From positions 202,416 to 261,653 of the forward strand of contig JBNGIO010006356.1 in NCBI GenBank assembly GCA_049999805.1: a stretch of DNA of 59,238 nucleotides, written 5' to 3'. How positions within the stretch are numbered: the stretch's first letter is position 1; the number at the start of each line of letters is the position of its first letter. Both the position numbers and the translations under genes were made by a program. The notes under the pieces were generated by a model that ran no database searches, had not been told where the DNA came from, and saw only the letters and a list, made by a program, of their open reading frames with translations. The DNA comes from Folioceros fuciformis. Lineage: Eukaryota; Anthocerotophyta; Anthocerotopsida; Anthocerotales. Below, piece after piece: positions 35,750 through 45,287 of this stretch.

Positions 35750-35990
35750 ACAAACGATGTGGTGACACGGAATGCCCTGAATGCCGGCATGTCGACAAGG
35801 ACTCGGAGGTTGAGGCGCTTGTTCTAAGGATGGTCTCCTTTTTGATGACCATATTATTTTTACTTGGCTTCTAATGACCTGGGCAAGCACTAGTGCCATA
35901 TACAAGGATAGTGGAGGCATGCATAGAATGTCATTGCATGGAATTCCCTGGTAGCTGGGTATTCCGAGCAAGGGCTTGGACACGAGGTAG
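35750..35990 (+). pseudogene. PPR relic C
   Basis: Two short PPR-like stretches, NDVVTRNALNAG near 35753 and NVIAWNSLVAGYSEQGLGHE near 35928, separated by unrelated or decayed sequence. This is a small fragment of the same PPR type. Confidence 0.65.
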
Positions 35991-36219
35991 CTAATTACGT
36001 CATGGAGTTTATAATTTCGATCCTAATATATTTTGGGTCTAGGGTTTAGGGTTACTTCATTCAAAAAAGTTCTCTCTCTCTTCATAACTTCTCTCTTAAA
36101 GACTTCTTATACAAGAGGGAGGGCTTATCGATATCAACCAATTCAAAGTCCTCCTAGATAATTGGATACTTGTTAAGTCTGCTATTCACTTTCAGGTGAT
36201 CACACACCTATACATCGTC

Positions 36220-37898
36220 ATGGGAGACAAGAGTAAGTCATTTGAAGTTAACAATGGGCAGTCATGCTGCTTCAACTCTATCCACGATTATCAAGTAAAG
36301 GATCGCACCAAGCAAATTGTAGTGTCCGATCTTGATGGAACCTTGCTTCGTTCTCCAAATGGATTTCCATATTATATGTTGATGGCCTTTGAGGCTGGTG
36401 GGTACATACGAGCATGGCTTCTTCTCTTAATGGTCCCATTGATTTCATTTCTCTATCGCAACATATCCGAGGTTATTGGGCTTAATTTGATCATTTTCAT
36501 TTCCTTCGCTGGGCTTAGGGAACAGGAGGTCCAATCAGTGGCAAAGGCAGTGCTCCCTAAATTTTATGCAGAGGATGTTCATGACAAGACTTGGAAAATA
36601 TTTAGTGCTTTTCAAAAACGCATCATAAATACTGCAGCTCCACGGGTTATGGTGGAGCATTTTGCTAAGACTTACTTGGGTGTGGATCATGTGAGTGGTA
36701 CAGAAATTCAAGTCATAGAAATCTTCGGAATAAGATATTATACAGGACTTGTGGCTAGCCCCGGAGTGATGGTGAGTATGAATAAAGTGATTGCACTCCA
36801 TAATTTGATAGGAGATAGTGTGCCGGATGTGGGGCTTGGTGATCGGAGTTCAGATTTTCCTTTTATGCTTATGTGTAAGGTGAGTACTATACACTATTTC
36901 ATTCAACTAGTGGTGAAGATTTGACAAGAGTTATGTTTAGGGCTTAAACCTTACACCCTAATACCTGTGGATGATTGTAGGAACAATATTTGGTGCCTTC
37001 AGAAAACAACAGCCAAGCTGCACCCTCAAATAGTCTTTGCAACATAGTGTATTTTCATGATGGACGCCTAGTGCATAAGCCAAAAGTAAAGGTTGCCTTC
37101 TTCACACTTCTTTGGCTACCTATCGGAGTTGTGCTTTGCATTCTTAGGTTGTTCATCTATTTGAGTGTGCCAAAAAGTTGGGTTCCTACTTGCTACAAAT
37201 ATACTGGTATTCAGCTATCCATCAAAGGCCATATTCCTCCATTTGTTGAAGGTGGAAAGGGATATCTCTTTGTGTGCAATCACCGCACATTATTGGATCC
37301 TATCATACTAAGCATAGCTCTACAACGACCTGTCACAGCAGTAACCTATAGCATTAGTCGTGTCTCTGAGTTATTATCACCCATCAAAACAAAACAATTA
37401 ACAAGAAACAAGGAAAAAGATAGTGCTATTCTACAGAAACTATTGGCTGAAGGGGATGTCGTAGTATGTCCTGAGGGAACAACATGTCGAGAGCCTTTCC
37501 TTTTACGTTTCAGTGCTTTATTCACAGAATTGTCTGACCAAATTGTGCCGGTAGCTTTGAATACAACAATGGATATGTTACATGCCACCACTGCAAGGGG
37601 ATGGAAGGGATTGGATAGCTTTTTCTTCTATATGAACCTTAATCCTAAGTATGAAATTACTTTCTTGGAAAAGTTGCTTTCTACCCAATTGCCAGGAGCA
37701 AAGTATCTTGATGCTCAAGGTAATGAACAAGAGCTTACAACTTTCGATGTGGCCAACAACATTCAAAAAATGTTGGCTGCCGAACTAGGATTTCAATGCA
37801 CAAATTTGACAAGGAAGGACAAGTACAAGATTCTTACAGGTATTGACGGGGTTGTGCCAAAACGAAAGATCTGCAAACAGAAGAAGAAGAGTATTTAG
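36220..37898 (+). CDS. glycerol-3-phosphate sn-2-acyltransferase, GPAT4/6/8 type
   Basis: Two exons (36220-36879, 36981-37898) join in phase to 525 residues, close to the 500 of Arabidopsis GPAT6. This land-plant family acylates the sn-2 position of glycerol-3-phosphate with oxygenated fatty acids in the ER for cutin. Members with an active HAD phosphatase release 2-monoacylglycerol. The N-terminal HAD domain shows SDLDGTLL (motif I) and GLGDRSSD (motif III). The motif II place reads NTAAPRVMVE instead of the usual ASPR, so phosphatase activity is uncertain. The acyltransferase part has NHRTLLDP, PEGTTCREPFLLRF and IVPVALNT. Membrane segments lie near residues 55-105 and 275-300. I start at the first ATG (MGDKSKSF). 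An AG just before suggests a leader intron. Its AT-rich codons contrast with most genes here. Confidence 0.93.
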
Positions 37899-38731
37899 AG
37901 AAGCATGGACAAGGGTTTAGGACAAGTAGGACGTGTACAAGCTTGATAGGTTGTGTTATTATAGATATGTTTATCCTAATCTTGATTACCATGTGAGTAA
38001 AACGATAAATGTATACCTGGCATCTCGCATTTGATTAGTAAATGTAACAGCAGAATGTACAGCATGTCGAGCGTCAGGCCCACTCGCCTCGTCACTCCAC
38101 CGATCCAAGTCAGGTCCAGGTTCGGAAAGTCTGGGCCGATTCGAAGATAAGCACCGAGGGCTGAGCGGGAGTGAAGATATTTGGCTGCCGTGGTCCAATT
38201 TTGGGAGCCTTCGTTGTTGCCATGAGTGCTTCTACGGCACACCAATTGTCTCTGTTGCACGTCCTTCCTCTTCATCTCTGGCGCCTCTTTCATCGGCGGT
38301 GATACACCGTTCATCCTGGTAGCCAGGATCTCTCGATCTGCTTTCACTCCGTAAGTCTGGGGTGGCGTGGAGGTTTTTGAGTGTCCTTTGCAGCTGGGGG
38401 GGAAGCAACTTGTGCGTTCACCTCCTCTCTTCAATTTGTCGACATAATTTTCGTCTCCTCTATCGGCAATTGTCAAGCTGCTGCTTGTTTGGGATTGGCT
38501 GACTCTCTGCAATTTGGTTCCGTTTGCTCACAATTCACCGTCACCCACTTTGGGGCAGCCCGTACGTCTTACCTCACTGAAAGGTTGTCCTCCCCAGTGC
38601 TGTGTCTTGTCGGCGACGTGCCTCATCTGTCCCTTGGCAGTAGCATCTGTGTAGCTGTCAGATTGCTCCAGAGCAGGAGGGGAGTGGAGTGGAGTAGAGT
38701 GGAGTGGAGGTATTGTTGCTTCACAGTGGAG
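37899..38731. other. intergenic, includes a GTGGA-type pentamer run
   Basis: The base composition shifts from AT-rich to GC-richer near 38000. A pentamer repeat of AGTGG type lies at about 38682-38709, just before the next start codon. A minus-strand open frame (37976-38512) is not recognised. Confidence 0.5.
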
Positions 38732-39782
38732 ATGGTGTCGAGGATGGCTCCTGGCCCAATCTTGCCGCCGCTTATGCCGCCCCCCGCGCAGCTCATCACC
38801 TCCCCGCAGTCGCAGTGCCAAGCCCATTCGATCACAGGGTGCAGGAGTCCGAGAGCGTTGGCTGCCACTGGCTTTTCCGCCAGGGGTTCGGTGCTGTCTC
38901 CTACCTTGGCGCAAATGGAAGGAAAGTCGGAGAGCTCGTCCCCTCCGTCTGCAGACTCTATTCCCAAGTTGGAGCCCTTCAACAGGAGCCGCATCACTCG
39001 CCTCATGAAGGAACCCTCTCTACTGCGGAAAGCGGAGCAGGCAATGACAGGTTGTACCCTACGCCTTTGTCCTCTTGTTTGTTTTCAATTCTGTTCGTTC
39101 TCTGGCTACTTGGACGCGTCAATCCGGCAACTAAAGGTATTACTCGTCTGACCGTCTTCTCGTCCAGATCGGTGCATGATCTTGGACGGTGATGAAGCAT
39201 ACAAATGTTGGGAGGCTGTTTTCGAGTTTGAAGATATGAAGGTGTTGTGTCCAGTGAATTGTCACTTGCAATTCATGCTGCGTGATGTGTTTCAAGTAAC
39301 AGGTTTTGGAATGCCTTTCTCGGGTGATGGTTTCTAGAACTTGGAATTTCGATGTGCAGAAAGAATATGAGGAGGGGTGTGAGGTTGCTACAGAGGAAGA
39401 TCGGTCCTCGGCTTGTGCACCGCTGGAACGGTTTGAAAATCTGGTCAGGCAGTCGGGCGGGGCCTCGTCCCTGATTGACAACGTGAGATCCGTTGCTTTC
39501 GCTAACAAGAAGTTAGCAGAGAACGAGGAGGCGAGCAAGCACTTGGCCAGTGGCGAGCAGTCCTCAGGGGACGGCAAGAGTGGAACAGAATGCACAGCCA
39601 CACCCGGGCATGTGGACACGGTAAGCGCTGAGGAAATTGTGCAGCCTGTTCATGATCATGAGCCCGATGGCTTGCCAAAATCAAAGGAGGAGCTCCTATA
39701 TGAGGAGGACGCCTTGATGCCAGAGTCATCTCTTACCAGGATGCTTCGACGCAGAGGACCACGAGACAGCCCGTGGTTTTGA
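38732..39782 (+). CDS. CBP1/MEE14-like protein (CCG-binding protein 1 family)
   Basis: Three exons (38732-39050, 39168-39241, 39360-39782) join in phase to 271 residues. The core IPKLEPFNRSRITRLMKEPSLL, written here as IPKLEPFNRS and RITRLMKEPSLL, is followed across the introns by MILDGDEAYKCWEAVFEFED. LVRQSGGASSLI, DGLPKSKEELLYEE and PESSLTRMLRRRG follow. This is the order and spacing of Arabidopsis CCG-binding protein 1 (At2g15890), as I remember that sequence. There the protein links the transcription factor CCG with Mediator and AGAMOUS-like proteins in the central cell. A seed-free plant has no central cell, so the older role must differ. The N-terminal 65 residues are low-complexity and could be a transit peptide. 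No enzyme motif is visible. Confidence 0.75.
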
Positions 39783-40716
39783 CAATTCGAAGTACCTGTA
39801 CAGGGAGCAACTTTCGTTATGGCTTTTGTGTGCCTAGGGTAGGAAGCAGACTGGGGTTTAGTTCTCGAAACGTCGGAGGGAATGGGGTGGCAAATCCACG
39901 GATAAATTGACAAGTTTAGTGTATAGGTTGTAAATATTTTATACTGGTATGTTGCGTGATTTATGGAGATGTAAAATCGAAAATCAACTAGTTGAAAACG
40001 GTTGGGACGAAGAACAGCTAAGAACATCCAACTCGGATGCAGTAAATGCATATGTTCCGAGGTGTAGTTCAAAGCTAGAAACTACTTAACGGACCAAAGA
40101 GTTAGTGAAAAGTCAGAAATTAACTACCAAAGAGTTTCACTAACTAGATATCCGGCAGATATTGACAACCAGGATTTTTTTAGACCCCATACAAACCCCA
40201 CTTGAAGATGCCTTGTGTATGCATGACTACAACTTGCTACTTAAGTAAACTTGGTTTGTACACTTCTAAGCTTATTAAGTAGGCAGATATGTGCTTGGCC
40301 AGCCTAGCTAGTTTATGATCTCATCTATTTTCTTGGTATAAGTAAATTAGAGTAAAAAACAAAGCTAATATCAGTTTCAAAGTGTTCTATGAGTATCTAT
40401 ATGGTATATTTTAAAATTATCTACAAGTGTATACCAATCAACCCGTTACCTAAATAGACGGTTAAAAATAATAGTGAATTTTTGGAGCTGATGACAACCA
40501 TAACTGACATGAGTAAAATAGAAATGCGAGATTGCTACACCCGAGGGTTGAAGGTTACAGCTTGCAAAGAAGTGAAATTATAAGACCACTAGACATTGTA
40601 GGATGCAATGAGACTAGTACCACAAATAGATGTTCTTTACTATAGTCCGATGCAAGATGCAAGTTAACGGATGGGACTGAGGCGCTAAGTGAAGGACAAA
40701 CTTCTAGCCCTTGTTT
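39783..40716. other. AT-rich stretch without gene
   Basis: No open frame of note. It probably belongs to transposon-rich DNA leading into the repeats and retroelement remnant to the right. Confidence 0.5.
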
Positions 40717-40788
40717 AGAAGCGATGCTTATGGGGCTTTTAGAAGCGATGCTTATGGGGCTTTTAGAAGCGATGCTTATAGGGCTTTG
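40717..40788. repeat. 24-base repeat, three copies
   Basis: AGAAGCGATGCTTAT recurs at 40717, 40741 and 40765, an exact 24-base period with almost no divergence. Confidence 0.9.
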
Positions 40789-40812
40789 GTGGATTCGAGA
40801 TTTTGGAGGTCG

Positions 40813-41003
40813 ATCTTTCAACTGCAATGAATGGGGAATAGAGCAGGTGTATGCCCCATGCTAGGAATAATGCTCCATCTTTCAATTGCAATGAATGGGG
40901 AATAGAGTAGGTGTATGCCCCATGCTAGGAATAACGCTTCATCTTTCAACTGCAATGAATGGGGAATAGAGTAGGTGTATGCCCCATGCTAAGAATAAAG
41001 CTC
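40813..41003. repeat. 64-base repeat, three copies
   Basis: ATCTTTCAA(C/T)TGCAATGAAT recurs at 40813, 40877 and 40941 with an exact 64-base period. Copies differ by a few bases. Confidence 0.9.
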
Positions 41004-41214
41004 CAAAGGCAAAGTCACAAGTTGCAACACCACCATGGCAAGGAGCATAGTCGAATGAGGGAGTAGCTATGGCAAGGGTGGAAACCTCAATTTTTCATCT
41101 TTGAAAGATGAGAAAATTGTAAGCATGCCCACTGAGGGGGAAGATGCCATAGCGCATTCAAATACAAGCTCCCATCTTAGATGAAGGGTTTGGAATCTCT
41201 TACGTGTTCAAGGG

Positions 41215-42690
41215 AGTGTGGATGGTCATGTTTGTGCCATCCTCATGGATTGTGGAGCAAGTTGTAATTTCACGTTAACACAATGTGCCCAAAGACAAAG
41301 ACATAGGAAAACTGCCAGGGTTTATCACTCTTGCAATTGGGCTCACTTGGGCATCATGCCATACAATGTATCAATCATCACTCACATAGTTGGAGAAAGC
41401 CCAATGCCAAACTAAAGCTCTTTTGCAAAAAGGATTCATTTGTCCTTCAAAGTCCTTGTATGGGGCCTCTTTTCTCTTCACGGCAAAAAAGACAAGGGGA
41501 TTATGTATGTGCATGGACTATAGAGGACACAACAACATTACCAAGTGGAATTGCTACCCTCTACCATGGATTGATGAGATGTTTGAGCAATTGCAAGGGG
41601 TAAAGTACTTCACGAAATTGGATTTGGAAGTTAGGTATCACCCAATCCTTATTGTTGATGAGGACATCCAGACTACAACTTTTAATGTAAGGGATGGACA
41701 CTATGAGCGGTTAGTCATGAGTTTTGGTTTCATTAATGCTCCTAGCACTTTCTAGCAACTGATGAATGACACTTTTCATGACTTAATTAGGGAAGGTGTG
41801 TCGGTCTATTTAGATGATAAACTCATGTAGAGCATGATAAACTTTAGTAGAACATATCATTTTACTACAAAAAATCTTGCTTAGACTTCCTTCCGAAACA
41901 AAAGCTATTCATACAATAAGCTAAGCAGTTTTTTACTTACTAGCATAGAGTACCTTGGACACATAGGTTTAGCAAATGAGATACGAGTGGACTCTAGAAA
42001 GGTATATGTAGTACAAAAATGGCCAGCGCCTAAATTGGTCTAGGATGTTCAATCCTTCCTCGGCTTGGTATCTTATTATAAGAAATTTATGGAGCAGTTT
42101 TTGCATTTGGCATGCTCCCTCATGGAGTTAACTCAAAAGGGCACAATGTGCACATAGTAGGTACAATAGTGGAAGACATTTGAAGACCTCAAGGCAGCTT
42201 TAACCTTTGCCCTTGTATTCGTCTATCTTGACCTATCATTTCCCTTTATAGTCACTACTAATGCTTCTAAGGTTGCCATTCGGGCACAAGATAGACCTAT
42301 CATTTCCCTTTATAGTCACTACTAATGCTTCTAAGGTTGCCATTGGGGCAGAGTTGCAACAAGATAGAAGTCTAGGCGTCATCCTATACCATGCTTGAGT
42401 TGAAAGTTGAAGGGGGTTGAACTCAATTCGACCACCCATGAAAAGAAAATCTTGGCACAAGTTTTAGCTTTCAAGGAATGGAGGTGGTGTCTATAGGGCA
42501 CACCATTTATTTTGGAGACAGATCACAAGCCATCAAAGTATATTCAAACTCAAGTGCATTTGCGTAGGAAGCTTGTTGGCTGGAATGCTTCAACCAATAC
42601 AACTTTTCACTTCAGCATATTTCATGTGAACATAATCATGATGTGGCTGATGCCCTATTTTGTCTACCCTATTTTGTCTAAGAGGTATTG
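41215..42690 (+). mobile_element. Ty3/gypsy LTR retrotransposon remnant (pol fragment)
   Basis: In order, but with many stops and frame changes, it shows a protease-like MDCGASCNF and reverse transcriptase blocks (SKSLYGASFLF, CMDYRGHNNITKWNCYPLPWID, split as CMDYRGHN and YPLPWIDEMFEQLQG, then YFTKLDL, MSFGFINAPSTF and VYLDD). RNase H pieces follow (TTNASKVAIGAELQQ, ETDHKPSKYIQTQ, DVADAL). The block order protease, RT, RNase H fits Ty3/gypsy. Integrase and clear LTRs are not found. A 64-base internal duplication (acceptor copies at 42231 and 42295) lies in the RNase H part. The element is dead. Confidence 0.88.
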
Positions 42691-42894
42691 ATAATAAAGC
42701 TCGATGGATATAGTGCAAGACTTACATAAGGATGGAGACGGTAAGCCATCTCATCATGATGGTGGTCCTTTATAAGGTAACCCTATTTGTTGATACACCT
42801 CCAACTTTTGGTAAGTAGCCAAAATATCTCTCAAAGCCCAAACTACCAGGGCTGTCCGCTGAGAAACTTCCTCATGCATGCTTGACTTGCAATG

Positions 42895-42972
42895 CGCTCT
42901 TGGTACCATGTGTTAGGTGACGCTCTTGGTACCTTGTGTTAGGTGACACTCTTGGTACCTTGTATTAGGTGA
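42895..42972. repeat. 26-base repeat, three copies
   Basis: C(G/A)CTCTTGGTACC recurs at 42895, 42921 and 42947 with an exact 26-base period. Each copy contains a GGTACC palindrome. Confidence 0.88.
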
Positions 42973-43112
42973 GCGTTTAGACAGTACTTATGACTGGAGT
43001 GCTACATAAAGTTGATATGCAACCCCTCGTTAACTGGAGGGGCTGCTCTAACAACCAGTCAGTTATCCATAACCAATAACTGATAGGTTGCTTGAGCGAA
43101 CATGCAGTATGG

Positions 43113-43763
43113 ATGAACTCATTGGCTTCTGATTCTATGTTAGATCTTAACATCCCTCAATCCATTGAAAGAAGCAGCAGGATTGAGAAACAAGGAGCTG
43201 TGCACACTCACTCGAATGGGTCTTGTTTTGCAATTGAATCCAAAGACTTAGAGCCTCTGCACATTCAAAATGATCCACATTCGATGGATCCAAGCACTCC
43301 TGATTTGCAAAGTGGAAGGTATGCAACTGCAGGAAGGACAGTTCGAAAGCTTATCTCGTACGTGTTGAGAGCCTATGCCCCGAAGCCGCCGTTGTTCCAC
43401 CACCCAAAATTTCATCCAGCCGATTAACCGTTGGATTCCGATTTGCTAACTCCGATATGCTTGAAAGAAGTAAAAACTGCGATATTCTGTTGTCCATCAG
43501 TCACGACACACCTCGAATGGATCAGAGCCGAGTCAGACTAATCTGTCCCGACGAGATTGAATCTTGATTATGCATCCTACAGGAAAGAGAGGATTCCATT
43601 GTCTGAAAGGCTGGAAGAGTTGCTGCACGGGTTTCCCTTCCAGTGTGGTATGTACCATTGCAGATGCAACGAGGATCACAAAAGTGAGTTCCAAGCGGAC
43701 GCATTTCAGTTGTCATTTCAGTTGGATGATGCAGCGGCTCCAGGGAAAAACCCAAGCCGTTAG
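43113..43763 (+). CDS. candidate small two-exon protein with EAR-like LDLNI motif
   Basis: Exons 43113-43318 and 43583-43763 join in phase (donor AG/GTATGC, acceptor CTACAG) to 128 residues. The N-terminus carries SMLDLNIPQS, which fits the L-x-L-x-L repressor (EAR) pattern. The second exon reads ERLEELLHGFPFQCGMYHCRC followed by HKSEFQADAFQL, with three cysteines close together, and looks protein-like. The shape faintly recalls the TOPLESS-binding domain of NINJA or PHD proteins, but I would not assign it. It could be the surviving part of a larger gene. No homologue is recognised. Confidence 0.4.
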
Positions 43764-45287
43764 GCCACCAAGGCCTTTAAGACCAGAACATCAATGACCT
43801 GAAGAGGAGTATCGCTCAAGGGTGTAGAATGCAGATACTTGAAACCATATGTCACGCGTGTACGTTGAACGACCTTGTTATGGAACCTCCAAACCGTCAG
43901 GAAATGCCAGCTCCATGATCTTAAACTGTAATGTGGTTGGATGGATCCTTGTGGCTCTAAGGATATCAATAACTAGAATAAAAAGCTTTTCTGTCGATTA
44001 GCAGCCTTGCTGAACAGTTAAATGTTACCCATCGAAAATCCAGCATAGATGATTTCACTGTGTCCTGCTTGAGTTAAAGAACGTCGCAGCCAGCGCCCCG
44101 AACCATCATCCCGTCACTTTGAACAGTTTACTAGTGCAGGACTGCCTGCTGACTTCCTCCTACATGATCTCTTGCCACCTCAATCTGCAAAATAACGTGG
44201 TCGATGTTGAAGCCTGTCCGACAGTACGCAATCACATCCTCTCGACTCAGAATCTCAGAGTGATGTGCTCCAGGTTGGATGGTAATCTGCGTGTGGCGAG
44301 CGCGAAGACAAGTCTTGTCCGCAGTGATGCTTGTGCACGTCAGATGCTGAGAGGAAGCTGACCTCGCTTGTCCTTTAACCCTAAGCATAACAGTGCCCAG
44401 AAGGTGGATGTTTGAAATCTTGGATATTCTGAACATCAAAGAAAAGGAGCCCTAAACCCTAAGCTCAGCTCACTCAGCCCTTTCAGAAAACGGAATTGCG
44501 TCTCACGAATCTGGAAGATGTTCTGAACACCCACGATCGATCATTCTGCATGTTGGGAGTGCCATGTTCACCCCGTAAGCATCAAGCAGTAATCCTGGAG
44601 ACTGGCCGCATACCGGAAAATTGTGGGGTTTCGGCCACAAAACATCCTCGTGTTGTACCTGCCTTACAGTTTGCACAGATGGCGGAATTGTAGCCCCGTG
44701 CATATGTCTAGCTGGAAGCTTCTGCCCCATGTAAGCAAGTTCGTGGCCACTCATTTGCTGCGTGGGAACACCCGCCTCTGTAGCGTGTATTTCTCGCACC
44801 TGCAGACAAGATGATTCGCCGATGTCTTTCGCCTCGATTCTGCTTGGGGCTGATCAAATTCCTTCCTCTCAATGAAGCATAGAATCCATGTCTGGTCTTT
44901 GGGGCTCGGACCAAAGCACAGAGATTCCAGGAAACGTAGATCGCTGGAATCCGGCTTAAATGTCACGAGTACCGAGAGCTGACTGCCGTGGAGGAGGAGT
45001 TCACATTGGATCTGCAATGTTGAGATCGAGGGAAACAACAGCCTTTATTGGCGGCCAATAACACAACGATATAGGACATATCTTGTTGACAGACAGTTAG
45101 AAGCAAGTTCAAGAAACTAAGCCAAAACTTTCCTTGCCCTATATAAACCAAACCTAACCAAACCAAACCAGACCAGACCAGACGAAACCAGACCAGACAA
45201 AATGGTAGTGCATCCATAAATACATACATCTGCCTAGCTAAATAACAGCCGCTTCTGCCGCCAACGTTGCTGGACTCACAGAACCCA
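43764..45287. other. no gene recognised; pentamer run near the right end
   Basis: Short open frames only. An imperfect ACCAA/ACCAG pentamer run lies at about 45146-45199. A telomere-like CCTAAACCCTAA occurs near 44451. The last part may be the 3' untranslated region of the minus-strand P450. Confidence 0.5.

Noticed and set aside
36220-37898. Horizontal transfer of the AT-rich GPAT gene
   Set aside because: Its HAD plus acyltransferase layout is that of the land-plant GPAT family. Composition alone is not enough evidence.
37976-38512. 178-residue open frame on the minus strand between GPAT and the CBP1-like gene
   Set aside because: No recognisable domain, lies in the promoter region of the next gene, and spans a composition change.
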